Part shown: piece after piece, positions 16,594-25,174 of the stretch
Layout of the letters: each line of letters starts with the position of its first letter
Position numbering within the stretch: position 1 is the stretch's first letter
Origin: JACTOJ01 sp032335695
GTDB lineage: Bacteria; Bacillota; Clostridia; Clostridiales; Clostridiaceae
NCBI RefSeq assembly: GCF_032335695.1
Contig: NZ_JACTOJ010000024.1
Span: 8,458 to 72,457, forward strand
Reading direction: 5' to 3'
Length of the DNA: 64,000 bases
The notes under the pieces: generated by a model
Databases searched by the model: none
Seen by the model: only the letters and a program-made list of their open reading frames with translations
What the model was told of the DNA's origin: nothing
Program-made: the position numbers and the translations under genes

Positions 16594-17838
16594 TTAATAA
16601 ATGATTGTTCCTTTTTTCATCACATGTTCCACTTGATTTATTGCTGTATTATAAACCAAGAAGCCATAATCTTCTGTTTTTAGAAATAGAATGTCAGCTT
16701 GCTTTCCTGCTTCTATGCTGCCAAGCTTATCAGACCTTCCTATAGCCGCAGCGCCATTTAAGGTTAAAGCTGTAATAGTTTCTTCTAAAGTAAGCTTCAT
16801 ATGAAGCACTGACAAAGCAAAAACTAAAGGTATTGAATTAGTAAAACAGCTTCCTGGATTAAAATCACTGGCTAAAGCAACTGCGCATCCCTCATCTATC
16901 ATTTTTCTTCCTGCAGCATAGGGATGCTTCAAACAAAAAGCTGTGCAAGGCAATAATGTAGCTATAGTATCTGAAGCAGCCAAAACCTTTATATCCCTAT
17001 CAGAAGCCATAAGCAGATGGTCTGCTGAAAAAGCACCTAATTCTGCACCAAGTCCGGCGCCGCCAAGAGTAGACATTTCATCCGCATGAATTTTTATCTT
17101 AAAGCCAAGCTTTTTTGCAGCTTGAAGCAGCTTTCTTGACTGCTCTAAAGAAAATACTCCTTCTTCACAGAACACATCGCAGAATTCTGCCAGATTTTTT
17201 TTCTTAATCACAGGCAATATCTTTTCTATTATTTCCTCTATATATTTATCTCCAGCTCCTAAATATTCCTTAGGAACAGCATGGGCTCCCAAATAGGTTA
17301 TGGCAATATCCATAGGATGCTCCTTATTGAGTCTTTGAAGCACCCTGAGCTGCTTAAGCTCTGTAGCTAAATCAAGCCCATATCCGCTTTTGCCTTCCAC
17401 GGTAGTTATTCCCATAGAAAGCATATCCTGAAGGCGGCTGCAGCCATCCGCATACAGTTCTTCCTCTGTACTGCTTTTAGTACTTACTACAGTACTTTGA
17501 ATTCCTCCTCCTGCCTTCAATATATCCAGGTAAGGCTTACCGTTTATACGATCCATAAACTCCTGACTGCGGAAGCCTCCAAAGATAAAATGAGTATGAG
17601 AATCTACAAATCCAGGGAGGATGCATTTTGCTGAAGCATCTATAACCTCGTCTTCAGCTTCCAGCTTGTGAGCTTTTAAAACTTCCTCCGTAGTACCTGT
17701 CATGATTATAGTTTCATCTTCTATATATACAGCGGCATCCTCAAGTATGGTTAGCTTGCTCATATCTTTGCCTCGCAGTGCCTTAGTGCCTATGGGAGAT
17801 ACCATCTGAGCTGCATGAATAATAAATTTTCTTTTCAT
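16594..17838 (-). CDS. hutI: Imidazolonepropionase
   Basis: Third step of histidine breakdown: hydrolysis of imidazolone-propionate to N-formimidoyl-L-glutamate by a metal-dependent amidohydrolase. The metal ligands appear as VDSHTHFIFGG (HxH), KIHADEM and SADHLLMAS, with ALASDFNPGSC late in the protein. The GKSGYGL segment is typical of HutI. The 414-residue length is normal. The gene starts 2 bases after the stop of the preceding amidohydrolase, so translation is probably coupled. Confidence 0.93.
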   Translation of the reverse strand: MKRKFIIHAAQMVSPIGTKALRGKDMSKLTILEDAAVYIEDETIIMTGTTEEVLKAHKLEAEDEVIDASAKCILPGFVDSHTHFIFGGFRSQEFMDRINGKPYLDILKAGGGIQSTVVSTKSSTEEELYADGCSRLQDMLSMGITTVEGKSGYGLDLATELKQLRVLQRLNKEHPMDIAITYLGAHAVPKEYLGAGDKYIEEIIEKILPVIKKKNLAEFCDVFCEEGVFSLEQSRKLLQAAKKLGFKIKIHADEMSTLGGAGLGAELGAFSADHLLMASDRDIKVLAASDTIATLLPCTAFCLKHPYAAGRKMIDEGCAVALASDFNPGSCFTNSIPLVFALSVLHMKLTLEETITALTLNGAAAIGRSDKLGSIEAGKQADILFLKTEDYGFLVYNTAINQVEHVMKKGTIIY

Positions 17839-17840
17839 TG

Positions 17841-19169
17841 CTAGTTCTCCACTTCCTCCATAATCTTATTAACGAGCTCTATTATCTTTTCCTCTGATAC
17901 TGTAAGGAGCTTTCCGTCATCAACAGTAAGCTTTCCATCCACTACCACCTTTTTGATGCAGTGAGGCTGCATAGCATAAACTAGATTTGGAAGCAGCTGT
18001 TCCTTTGACTTTGAAATAGGCTGCATGGATAGATCTTTTATAGTTACTCCGATAAAGTCCGCTTTCTTACCTTCTTCAATTTCTCCTACTGAAAGCTGAA
18101 GTATCTCTGCTCCCTGCTTAGTTCCCATGTCAAAAGCCTGTTTATAATTAACGCACATAGCATCACAGGTGTTAACCTTCTGCAATAGCGAAGCCATACG
18201 CATTTCTTCAAAAACACTGTTACGGTTATTTCCACAGGCACCATCTGAACCGAGCCCTATATTTACCCCTGCCTTCATCATTGCTGGAAGGTCTGTTATA
18301 CCATCTGCCAAGAACATGTTGCTGGATGGACAATAGGCAAGGCTTACCTTTCTTTCTCCCATAAGCTGAATTTCAGAAGGCTTAAGATATACGCCATGTA
18401 TGATAACCATATGCTCATCTACCACTCCAAGCTTATCAAGAGCTTCTATAGTAGTAAGACCATTGTGTGCTGCCTTACATTCTTCCACTTCAAAAGGTTC
18501 CTCCGCCACATGGATATGGAATCTGCAGCCAAGCTCCTTGGCAAGAGCATGACCTGCCTGAATCATCTCAGGAGTTGCTGCATGAAGGCTGTGAGGTGCT
18601 GGAATTACAGTTACCATATCAGAATCTTTATACTTATTAGCAAGATATCTCGTATTGCTTACAGCCTCTTCTATACTTTCCTGATATCCCTCTGGAGCAC
18701 CCTTCCAGTCATACATGGTTCTGGCAAGCACTAATCTAATTCCTATATCCTCTGCTGCCTTTATTATCATTTCATCACTTTCCAAGCCGAAATTATGAAG
18801 ATAGAAAAAGTCACTTACAGTAGTTACTCCATATTTCATCATTTCTCCGAAGGCAAACAAAGCTCCTCCGTATATATGCTCCTTTTTAAATCTAGGAGAA
18901 TATTTATATAGAGCCTCATCTCTCCATTCTAAAAAGGGTCTGTCACAGGATAGTCCTCTTAAAAGGCTCTGAAAACAATGGTTGTGCAAATTAACTGCAC
19001 CTGGTACCAAAAGCATATCCTCCCACTGATTTATCTCTGCAGCTGGATATTTTTGCATTAAATCTTTTTTTAAAGCCACTTTTACAATTGACCCATTTTC
19101 CACAGCCACAGCCATGTCTTCCTTAAATTCTTCCTGGTGGTACAAATACTTTGGACAATATAGTATCAT
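17841..19169 (-). CDS. Amidohydrolase, probable formimidoylglutamate deiminase-type (HutF-like)
   Basis: A 442-residue member of the aminohydrolase (TRZ/ATZ/HutF/guanine deaminase) group. Metal-site motifs are intact: NLHNHCFQSLLRG (HxH), HIHVAEEPFE, IIHGVYL and GLGSDGACGNN. Placed between an M20 amidase and hutI, it most plausibly removes ammonia from N-formimidoyl-glutamate, giving N-formyl-glutamate, as HutF does. However, the GSDGACGNNRNSVFEEMR segment also resembles guanine- or S-adenosylhomocysteine-type deaminases, so the substrate is inferred from context. The ribosome site is GGAGGGATACGTA before ATG 19169. Confidence 0.75.
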   Translation of the reverse strand: MILYCPKYLYHQEEFKEDMAVAVENGSIVKVALKKDLMQKYPAAEINQWEDMLLVPGAVNLHNHCFQSLLRGLSCDRPFLEWRDEALYKYSPRFKKEHIYGGALFAFGEMMKYGVTTVSDFFYLHNFGLESDEMIIKAAEDIGIRLVLARTMYDWKGAPEGYQESIEEAVSNTRYLANKYKDSDMVTVIPAPHSLHAATPEMIQAGHALAKELGCRFHIHVAEEPFEVEECKAAHNGLTTIEALDKLGVVDEHMVIIHGVYLKPSEIQLMGERKVSLAYCPSSNMFLADGITDLPAMMKAGVNIGLGSDGACGNNRNSVFEEMRMASLLQKVNTCDAMCVNYKQAFDMGTKQGAEILQLSVGEIEEGKKADFIGVTIKDLSMQPISKSKEQLLPNLVYAMQPHCIKKVVVDGKLTVDDGKLLTVSEEKIIELVNKIMEEVEN

Positions 19170-19189
19170 TACGTATCCCTCCTATAATT

Positions 19190-20470
19190 CTAATCAAGCT
19201 CTTTATCTAGTATTAAAACTGCTTCTAGCAAGGCGTTACCTGCTTTTTCTATATCTTCAATATTAGTAAATTCCTCTGGACAATGACTTTTTCCATCTAT
19301 ACTCTTTACAAAAAGCATACCTGTCCTTGTTATATCTGACATATGCACAGAATCGTGACCTGCCATGCTCACTAATTCCATAAATTCTTCATTTATTGCT
19401 TCACTTGCTTTCTTCAAGGCGTTTATTACAGTCTCATCAAAGGTTACCTCCGGCTGATTAAGTATTACTTCTCTTTGAAGCTCAACTTCTCTCTTTCTGA
19501 TGATTTCTTCCACGCACTGAGTAAGCTTATTTATTATATCTTCCTTTATATCACTATTAGGTGTTCTTATTTCTACAATTAAATTAGCCTCTCCTGGAAT
19601 GATATTTGCTGAATTTGGTTCTATATTAAACCAACCTATAGTTCCTACCACATCTGGTCTGTTAAAACTTTTTATTATCTTTTCAAAGGCAAGACAAAGC
19701 TCTGAAGCTGCCATAAGTGCATCATGTCTGAACTCCATTTTAGTGGTACCTGCATGATTGGATTCCCCTTTTACCTTTACCTTTTCTCTATATATACCTG
19801 TAACCTTATTAACAACTGCAAGGGATAAGCCTTTATCAAACAGATTTCTTCCCTGCTCTATGTGGCACTCTATAAATGCGCTCAAATCGCCTTCATTAAG
19901 AAGTCTATTTTCCAGCTTCTCCACATCTCCTCCCACAAATTTAATGGCATCCTCAAGTTTTTCTTTGGTGTTAACATCAAAAGCCTCCTTAAGCTGCTTT
20001 TTAGTTACCTTTCCCACAGAAACCCTGCTTCCCATAGTGGATATGTTAAAAGGGTTAGGCTCTTCTGCGGAGAAGGAAACTATGGCTAAAGGATGTCTTA
20101 AGCTTAAACCCTCCTCTTTAATTCTTTTGAGCACCTCTGATGCAAGAAGTATGCCTAAAGCTCCATCAAACCTGCCTCCATTTTTTACGCTGTCATGATG
20201 GGAACCTAATACTATAGGCTTTAAGGCCTCACTGCCCTGAAGCCTTACCCATAAATTTGCAATAGGATCAATGTAAGCTTCAGCTCCTAACTCCTTTTTC
20301 CACATTTCTATTAACCATTTTCTCGCATGAAAATCAGCTTCAGACCCAAAATTTCTATCTATACCACCATTTTGATTTTTGCCAAACTCTGCTAAAGCCT
20401 GCAAATTATTTTCTAATCTTTTTTTGTTTACCTTTATATTTAAAGCCTTAGCCTCATCCTTATACTGCAT
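19190..20470 (-). CDS. M20-family amidase (allantoate/N-carbamoyl amino acid hydrolase-like)
   Basis: A 426-residue zinc-dependent amidase of the peptidase M20 group that includes allantoate amidohydrolase (AllC), ureidoglycolate amidase and L-carbamoylases. Visible motifs are GSHHDSVKNGGRFDGALG, SAEEPNPFNISTMGS, ECHIEQGRNLFDKG, the dimerisation-domain NHAGTTKMEFRHDAL and SMAGHDSVHMSD. In this operon it is the only candidate to release glutamate from N-formyl- or N-formimidoyl-glutamate, because neither HutG nor FtcD is present. Carbamoylases of this group are known to accept N-formyl amino acids. The assignment to the hut pathway is inference from position. Confidence 0.75.
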   Translation of the reverse strand: MQYKDEAKALNIKVNKKRLENNLQALAEFGKNQNGGIDRNFGSEADFHARKWLIEMWKKELGAEAYIDPIANLWVRLQGSEALKPIVLGSHHDSVKNGGRFDGALGILLASEVLKRIKEEGLSLRHPLAIVSFSAEEPNPFNISTMGSRVSVGKVTKKQLKEAFDVNTKEKLEDAIKFVGGDVEKLENRLLNEGDLSAFIECHIEQGRNLFDKGLSLAVVNKVTGIYREKVKVKGESNHAGTTKMEFRHDALMAASELCLAFEKIIKSFNRPDVVGTIGWFNIEPNSANIIPGEANLIVEIRTPNSDIKEDIINKLTQCVEEIIRKREVELQREVILNQPEVTFDETVINALKKASEAINEEFMELVSMAGHDSVHMSDITRTGMLFVKSIDGKSHCPEEFTNIEDIEKAGNALLEAVLILDKELD

Positions 20471-20523
20471 AAAAAAATTACCTCACTTCTTAAAACTATT
20501 TTGCACTGTTTTAAAACATCTCT

Positions 20524-21396
20524 TTAGTGCGATGCAGATTTATAATATATGTTTTTAGTTTTTTCATATTCCTCAAGTTTATCCAATCTATCATCAAGCC
20601 CATCTATCTTCTTAGCTACATCCCTAAGCAGCAAATTAAAGAAAAGCATTGGAGTGCTGTAAATATCAAAAATAGAGGAACTGGTTAAAGGAATATCTAT
20701 GACAGGCTTGCCCAAATTAAATAAAGGTGAAGTTATTCTGTCTGTTACTCCAGCGATAGAAAAGCCACTTGCTTTAAGCTCCTTAAGCTTTTCAAGTAGA
20801 TTATTAGGATACCTTGGAAACATTATAGTCAATATTTGTACTTCCTTAGGATTTTTCAAATGCAAAGTGTCCCATTTCTGACTATCTGGAGTGATGCATT
20901 CTACTTTATCCCTTATTTTATTTAATATATAAGCTATATGAGGAAGCAGAGTGGCCGACATTCTAGAAGAAAGCAAAATTATTTCCTTAGCTTCCAGAAT
21001 CCTGTCCACCATACTTCCATAAGCAGATGAACTTAAAATAGCCTCTAACTGCTTCATGTTGTTGTATTCCATATCAATAATTTCAGAAATACTGTTGCTG
21101 TCATGAAGGGTATATTGCAGTCTTTGAGGGGCAGTGATCTCTTCCCTTACAAAAACCTGAAGACTCCTTAAAAAATCATTATAGCCCCTATACCCTAAGG
21201 AGTTACAAAACCTAGTTACACTTCCCTGGCTCACATCTGCTGAAGCTGCTATTTCTCCTGCAGTCATAAATATAATCTCCGTAAGATTGTTTTCAATAAA
21301 GCATCCAAGCTTTTTATATACTGTAGACTCCTGAGAACTGAAGGATAGTCTTTGCTTTAATTCATCAAAGGTTTTTATTTCCAATTTATCGTTCAT
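20524..21396 (-). CDS. MurR/RpiR-family transcriptional regulator
   Basis: A 290-residue regulator with an N-terminal RpiR-type HTH (residues about 1-80, IAASADVSQGSVTRFCNSLGYRGYNDFLRSL) and a C-terminal SIS sugar-isomerase-like sensing domain (about 125-260, IILLSSRMSATLLPHIAYIL). It is the first gene of the hut operon. RpiR proteins usually sense phosphosugars, so control of histidine use by this family is a notable pairing, though amino-acid-linked members exist. Two 15-bp direct repeats exactly 30 bp apart lie just upstream and are candidate binding sites. ATG 21396 has a TGGAG site. Confidence 0.88.
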   Translation of the reverse strand: MNDKLEIKTFDELKQRLSFSSQESTVYKKLGCFIENNLTEIIFMTAGEIAASADVSQGSVTRFCNSLGYRGYNDFLRSLQVFVREEITAPQRLQYTLHDSNSISEIIDMEYNNMKQLEAILSSSAYGSMVDRILEAKEIILLSSRMSATLLPHIAYILNKIRDKVECITPDSQKWDTLHLKNPKEVQILTIMFPRYPNNLLEKLKELKASGFSIAGVTDRITSPLFNLGKPVIDIPLTSSSIFDIYSTPMLFFNLLLRDVAKKIDGLDDRLDKLEEYEKTKNIYYKSASH

Positions 21397-21415
21397 ATAT
21401 TCAACTCCAAATATA

Positions 21416-21460
21416 AATTGATGGTTTCATTCATTTTAAATAAATAATTGATAATTTCAT
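21416..21460 (-). promoter_or_regulatory. Two direct repeats, candidate RpiR operators of the hut operon
   Basis: AATTGATGGTTTCAT (21416-21430) recurs as AATTGATAATTTCAT (21446-21460), exactly 30 bp apart (about three helical turns). The second extends to TGATAATTTCATCA, whose ends TGAT/ATCA are inverted. They lie 20-64 bases upstream of the regulator's start codon. Binding by the RpiR protein is inferred. Confidence 0.5.
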
Positions 21461-21661
21461 CAAAACATACAACTATATTAAGGTTAAACTCAAGCTTTTT
21501 TTCATAATTAATTAAACTTAGAACTTTTTTATTAATTTATCAATATATAACTTTATTTAGACGTTAAAATTATCAATATAGCAATAATATATATCAATAT
21601 TGGATATATGTTAATGTTATTAAATTCACAGCTCATAATTGTAACTTTCAGGTTACTATAC

Positions 21662-21673
21662 CACTTTAAAGTG
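21662..21673. promoter_or_regulatory. Perfect palindrome CACTTTAAAGTG
   Basis: A 12-bp perfect palindrome about 80 bases upstream of the PNPOx-like gene, in its likely promoter zone. It may be an operator; no cognate regulator is identified. Confidence 0.3.
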
Positions 21674-21752
21674 CTTACTTTACAATATATACCTATAAAA
21701 CTATGATATTTACAGGGCCCAATAATAAATTTTAGTTCTCGGAGGTTATATT

Positions 21753-22157
21753 ATGTTTGATTATGCATCAATATTAAAAGAAAATCCTAATGGAGTTTTA
21801 GCTACAATAAATGAAGGAAAATTAGCAACTCGTGTTTTTCAATATCTTTTTAACGACGGAGACAAGGTGTATTTCTGCACAAATAGTCAAAAGCCAGTTT
21901 ACAAGCAGCTTACCGAAAATCCTGCTGCTTCTTTCTGCACTTATCCTAAAAATTTTACTCCTGTAGTATCCGTAAACGGAAAAGTAGTTTTTGTAGAAGA
22001 TCTAGCTTTGAAGACTCGTGCTTTAGAAGAAAACCCAGGTATAAATAATATTTATAAAAATCCTGAAAATCCTATTTTTAAAATTTTCTATATAGATACT
22101 GAAGAGGTTGAAACCTTCTCTTTCACAGAAGGACCAAAGACTTATACCATAAAATAA
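21753..22157 (+). CDS. Pyridoxamine 5'-phosphate oxidase-fold protein
   Basis: A 134-residue flavin- or haem-binding split-barrel protein of the PNPOx-like family (ILKENPNGVLATINEGKLATRVFQYLF, then YFCTNSQKPVYKQLTENPAASFCTYPKNF). Such small single-domain forms are usually FMN- or F420-type reductases or binding proteins rather than true PdxH. ATG 21753 has a strong GGAGG site at 7-base spacing. It is transcribed alone; the next gene is convergent. Confidence 0.8.
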   Translation: MFDYASILKENPNGVLATINEGKLATRVFQYLFNDGDKVYFCTNSQKPVYKQLTENPAASFCTYPKNFTPVVSVNGKVVFVEDLALKTRALEENPGINNIYKNPENPIFKIFYIDTEEVETFSFTEGPKTYTIK

Positions 22158-22246
22158 GGATATGCTTTAAAAGGCTGTTGATTTTACTATAAATAATATC
22201 TACAGCTTAAAACATATTCTTCACAACTCATAGAGCAAAAGAAAAA

Positions 22247-22266
22247 GCTGCTGTAAAAACGGCAGC
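22247..22266 (-). terminator. Terminator of the transglutaminase/AAA+ operon
   Basis: GCTGCTG (22247-22253) and CGGCAGC (22260-22266) form a 7-bp hairpin with one G-U pair. On the minus strand it is followed by TTTTTCTTTT. Confidence 0.7.
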
Positions 22267-22281
22267 CTATCTTTTATTAAC

Positions 22282-23628
22282 TTATTTATAGCTCAAGCTT
22301 ATTGCCATAACATTAGTGTTGTCATCATAGGAATAGCTATAGGGTTCATTGGCGTTAATTAATTTATATAAGCTTGGATTACTTTTCAATACATCATTTA
22401 CTGTATTAGTATTATACTTATTCTTATCAAAGGTTTCAGTTTTTAATATTATTGGAGAAACCTTATTTTGAATTTGATTTGCTAAAAGCTTCTTGTAAGC
22501 TTCTGTACTATTTACATAAAGTCCGTTATATATAAAATAATCTGCTGCAGTGGACTGGCATCCGGGAAAGTTCCGTTGATCCCAAGAGTGATTCTTAGAA
22601 ATTTCCTTGTCTGTTAAATTAAAATAGTTGTAGTCTAAATAGTCCTTGTCAGCAACTGGGTCATCGAAGGTGGCATCAAGATGATAGTATTTTCCGTTTA
22701 TTTTAACTATATTCCATTCGTGCAGAGCATCATCAGCTTGTCCTTTAACTAAAATATTTTCTATACCTGCTGCATTAAGAAGCCTATACATAGTTTCAGC
22801 ATATCCTTCACATACAGCTTTTTTGTTAAACAGCACCCCATAAGCAGTAAACGTATCTGGATTACCATCAAGATTACTTAAGGCTGCCTGATCATATCTT
22901 GTATTATTAACCACATAGTCGTGAAGCATTTTTTCTTTCTGAAAATCATTCATACCAGGCTTTATGAGCTGTGCCACTATTTTGCTAACCTTGTCTTTTA
23001 CTTGACTTATCTGAGCTTTAAAGGTATCCTTCCCTTGCTTATACTTAATATAAATCATAAAATTATTTAAAAACACATTTTCACTTACTTCTGATATATA
23101 ACCGCCGTAACCGTAATACTCAACTGCGTTTATAGCCATTTTCTCCATAGCATTTTTATCTATAGTTTTTGATTTTATTGAAATTGTATCCTCTCCATTT
23201 TCTAAAGCATTTTTCACTGAATTATATACATCCTCCTGACTTTCAGCGGTGGTGGTTTTTACATTGCTCACACTATCATTGCTTTTTTCGGTAGTAACGC
23301 TTCCATTTTGTATATCTGAAACACCTTTATTAGCAGTGCTGGTATCCGTTGCTTCCACTGTAGTGCCGCTTTTGGCATCTGGAAGGGTCTTCTCTAAATC
23401 AGCTATATCTTTATCTGTAAGCCCAAGCTCTAATAAAGACTGCCTTATTTTTTCATCCTTTAAATCCTGCTTTGAAAGGTTTAATTTGCTTACAGTTTGC
23501 ATTGCTTTTGCCTTATCCTCAGTTTTACTTCCAACTAAGCTGCAGCCGGATAAAGTTAACGAAGATAAAATTAGTAGAGAAACTATAGGAACATAAAATT
23601 TTTTTAGGCCCAATTTATTTTTTCTCAC
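22282..23628 (-). CDS. Lipoprotein with transglutaminase-like domain
   Basis: A 448-residue exported lipoprotein. A basic start, hydrophobic core and lipobox LSGC give a lipid-anchored Cys near residue 29. A Ser/Thr-rich linker follows (about 75-130). The C-terminal half contains a transglutaminase-like core with the Cys-His-Asp triad in GVLFNKKAVCEGYAETMYRL, ALHEWNIVKINGKYYHLDAT. Extracellular proteins of this type act as cysteine proteases or peptide-crosslinking or -cleaving enzymes at the cell wall; the substrate is unknown. The start overlaps the stop of the upstream AAA+ gene by 4 bases, so the two are translationally coupled. Confidence 0.85.
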   Translation of the reverse strand: MRKNKLGLKKFYVPIVSLLILSSLTLSGCSLVGSKTEDKAKAMQTVSKLNLSKQDLKDEKIRQSLLELGLTDKDIADLEKTLPDAKSGTTVEATDTSTANKGVSDIQNGSVTTEKSNDSVSNVKTTTAESQEDVYNSVKNALENGEDTISIKSKTIDKNAMEKMAINAVEYYGYGGYISEVSENVFLNNFMIYIKYKQGKDTFKAQISQVKDKVSKIVAQLIKPGMNDFQKEKMLHDYVVNNTRYDQAALSNLDGNPDTFTAYGVLFNKKAVCEGYAETMYRLLNAAGIENILVKGQADDALHEWNIVKINGKYYHLDATFDDPVADKDYLDYNYFNLTDKEISKNHSWDQRNFPGCQSTAADYFIYNGLYVNSTEAYKKLLANQIQNKVSPIILKTETFDKNKYNTNTVNDVLKSNPSLYKLINANEPYSYSYDDNTNVMAISLSYK

Positions 23629-24890
23629 TTTACACCTCTTCCCAATAAAAAATTTATAAATTGTCTTGCCGTCCTTCCCGATTTTCCATTATGCCACATC
23701 TGCCATTTTAAAGCCTCTGCTTTAAGTTCATCCTTATCCATATCTATATTATTTTTTTCCGCTAGTCCAAATACTATGTCTAAATATTCATTTTGATTAG
23801 GAGCTGAATAAATTATTGTTACTCCAAATCTATCCACTAAAGAAAGCTTCTCCTGCATTGCTTCGTTAATGCTTATATCTCCGATGTTTCCTTCTCTATC
23901 CTTCCAATTTTCCTTTATAATATGCCTTCTATTAGTGGTAGCATATATTAAAACATTTGATGGCTTAAGCTCCAATCCACCTTCCATAACAGACTTAAGA
24001 TACTTATAGTCTGTCTCAAAATCCTCAAAGGATAAATCATCCATAAAAATTATAAAGTTAAGTCCTCTTCCTCTTATACAATCTACAATATCGTTAAACA
24101 AGCTTAATTGATGCCTGCTTATTTCTATTACCCTTAAACCTGAAGAATAGTATTCGTTTATAAGTGCTTTTATAGAGGAAGATTTTCCCGTACCTCTATC
24201 CCCATAAAGAAGAACATTATTAGCTGGATAGCCTTTTATAAAGGCTTCTGTATTTGACATAAGCTCCTTCTTCTGCTGGTCACAGCCTATGATATCATCA
24301 AAGGTTATTGTGTCCATATTATATATGCCTATAAGCTTCTTGTTTGTGTCGTATCTAAAAGCCTTATACCTATTTAATATGCCGCTTCCGTTCTCATAGT
24401 AAAATTTTACCATAAAATCGGCTATTTGTTCATCATTTTCAAAACTTTCAAAGGCTGCTTTTATTTTATTTAATATTCCATCGCTTTTTGCTCCTTTATA
24501 GCTGTAAATACAGGAGTTTATTTCTTCATCTAAAAAATCTATTTCTGTGTCATATAGCTGCTTTATTAATGTTAAATCTCTTAAGCCCATCTTATAAAGA
24601 GATGTTTCCTTTGTCAATTCACCTTTTTCGCAGGCTAATGAAAATGGATTTTCGTCTGCTATTAACAAATTTACTATATGGCTTTTCCACAAATTATCAT
24701 CATAATTATTTGTATCTGACTCCATCAAAAGCTCACTGCATATTTGATTACCTAAAGCCCTTAATTCCTCCTGCTTCTTCTGGAGTTTTAAATCTATTGC
24801 ATTAAGCATAAGCTTTACTATATTATTCTCCAGCATATCTTTATATATTATCATATTTAGATAGTTCTTCCCCATTCTATTACCCCCCAA
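23625..24890 (-). CDS. DUF815-type AAA+ ATPase
   Basis: A 421-residue cytosolic P-loop protein. The DUF815 core begins near residue 195 (DDIIGCDQQKKELMSNTEAF), with Walker A GDRGTGKSSS, Walker B FIIFMDDLSFE and sensor ATTNRRHIIKENW. The first 190 residues are a helical region that is variable in this family. The role is unknown; members are thought to be remodelling ATPases. It is co-transcribed with the transglutaminase lipoprotein (4-base overlap). ATG 24890 lies after GGGGGGTAATAGA; the alternative start MGKNYL at residue 6 (24875) is also possible. Confidence 0.8.
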   Translation of the reverse strand: MGGNRMGKNYLNMIIYKDMLENNIVKLMLNAIDLKLQKKQEELRALGNQICSELLMESDTNNYDDNLWKSHIVNLLIADENPFSLACEKGELTKETSLYKMGLRDLTLIKQLYDTEIDFLDEEINSCIYSYKGAKSDGILNKIKAAFESFENDEQIADFMVKFYYENGSGILNRYKAFRYDTNKKLIGIYNMDTITFDDIIGCDQQKKELMSNTEAFIKGYPANNVLLYGDRGTGKSSSIKALINEYYSSGLRVIEISRHQLSLFNDIVDCIRGRGLNFIIFMDDLSFEDFETDYKYLKSVMEGGLELKPSNVLIYATTNRRHIIKENWKDREGNIGDISINEAMQEKLSLVDRFGVTIIYSAPNQNEYLDIVFGLAEKNNIDMDKDELKAEALKWQMWHNGKSGRTARQFINFLLGRGVK

Positions 24891-24957
24891 GTCATCAATA
24901 TGTTTGTTTTTATTGGTTATATTTTATCACAAATATTTTAAATTTTCGCTCTATTTT

Positions 24958-25027
24958 TGTGGATAACTTAAATTTAAAGAAAGGTTATCCACATTTTGTG
25001 TACATTTTGTTGATAACTTGTGGATAA
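24958..25027. promoter_or_regulatory. Cluster of four DnaA-box-like sites
   Basis: TGTGGATAA (24958-24966), TTATCCACA (24985-24993), TGTTGATAA (25008-25016) and TGTGGATAA (25019-25027) lie within 70 bp. Three match the DnaA consensus TTATNCACA exactly (two on the minus strand, one on the plus strand) and the third in order differs at one base. No dnaA, dnaN, rpmH or gidA gene is nearby, so this resembles the extra-origin DnaA-box clusters known in Firmicutes more than the replication origin. Confidence 0.7.
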
Positions 25028-25174
25028 GCCTATGTTTTTTGCACATTTTTTATATATTTTTGTGAATTGTTTATTTTAAGTATAAGTACATATTTTATAA
25101 AAAATTAATTATATCATTTAATTTCATAAAACTTGGACACTTTTATGCTGAACAATAAGTATATAATTATATAA

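Larger units (their letters stand above)
21397..21752. other. Intergenic promoter region between hut operon and PNPOx-like gene
   Basis: This 356-base AT-rich gap between divergent genes holds no credible open frame. It contains the two direct repeats next to the RpiR gene (21416-21460), several TATCAATAT-like segments (21540-21610), a perfect 12-bp palindrome at 21662-21673 and the GGAGG ribosome site of the downstream gene. Confidence 0.7.

Noticed and set aside
24958..25060. Chromosomal origin of replication
   Set aside because: The DnaA-box cluster next to AT-rich DNA is suggestive, but dnaA, dnaN, recF, gyrB, rpmH and gidA are all absent and the gene strands show no origin-like divergence beyond the local pair.
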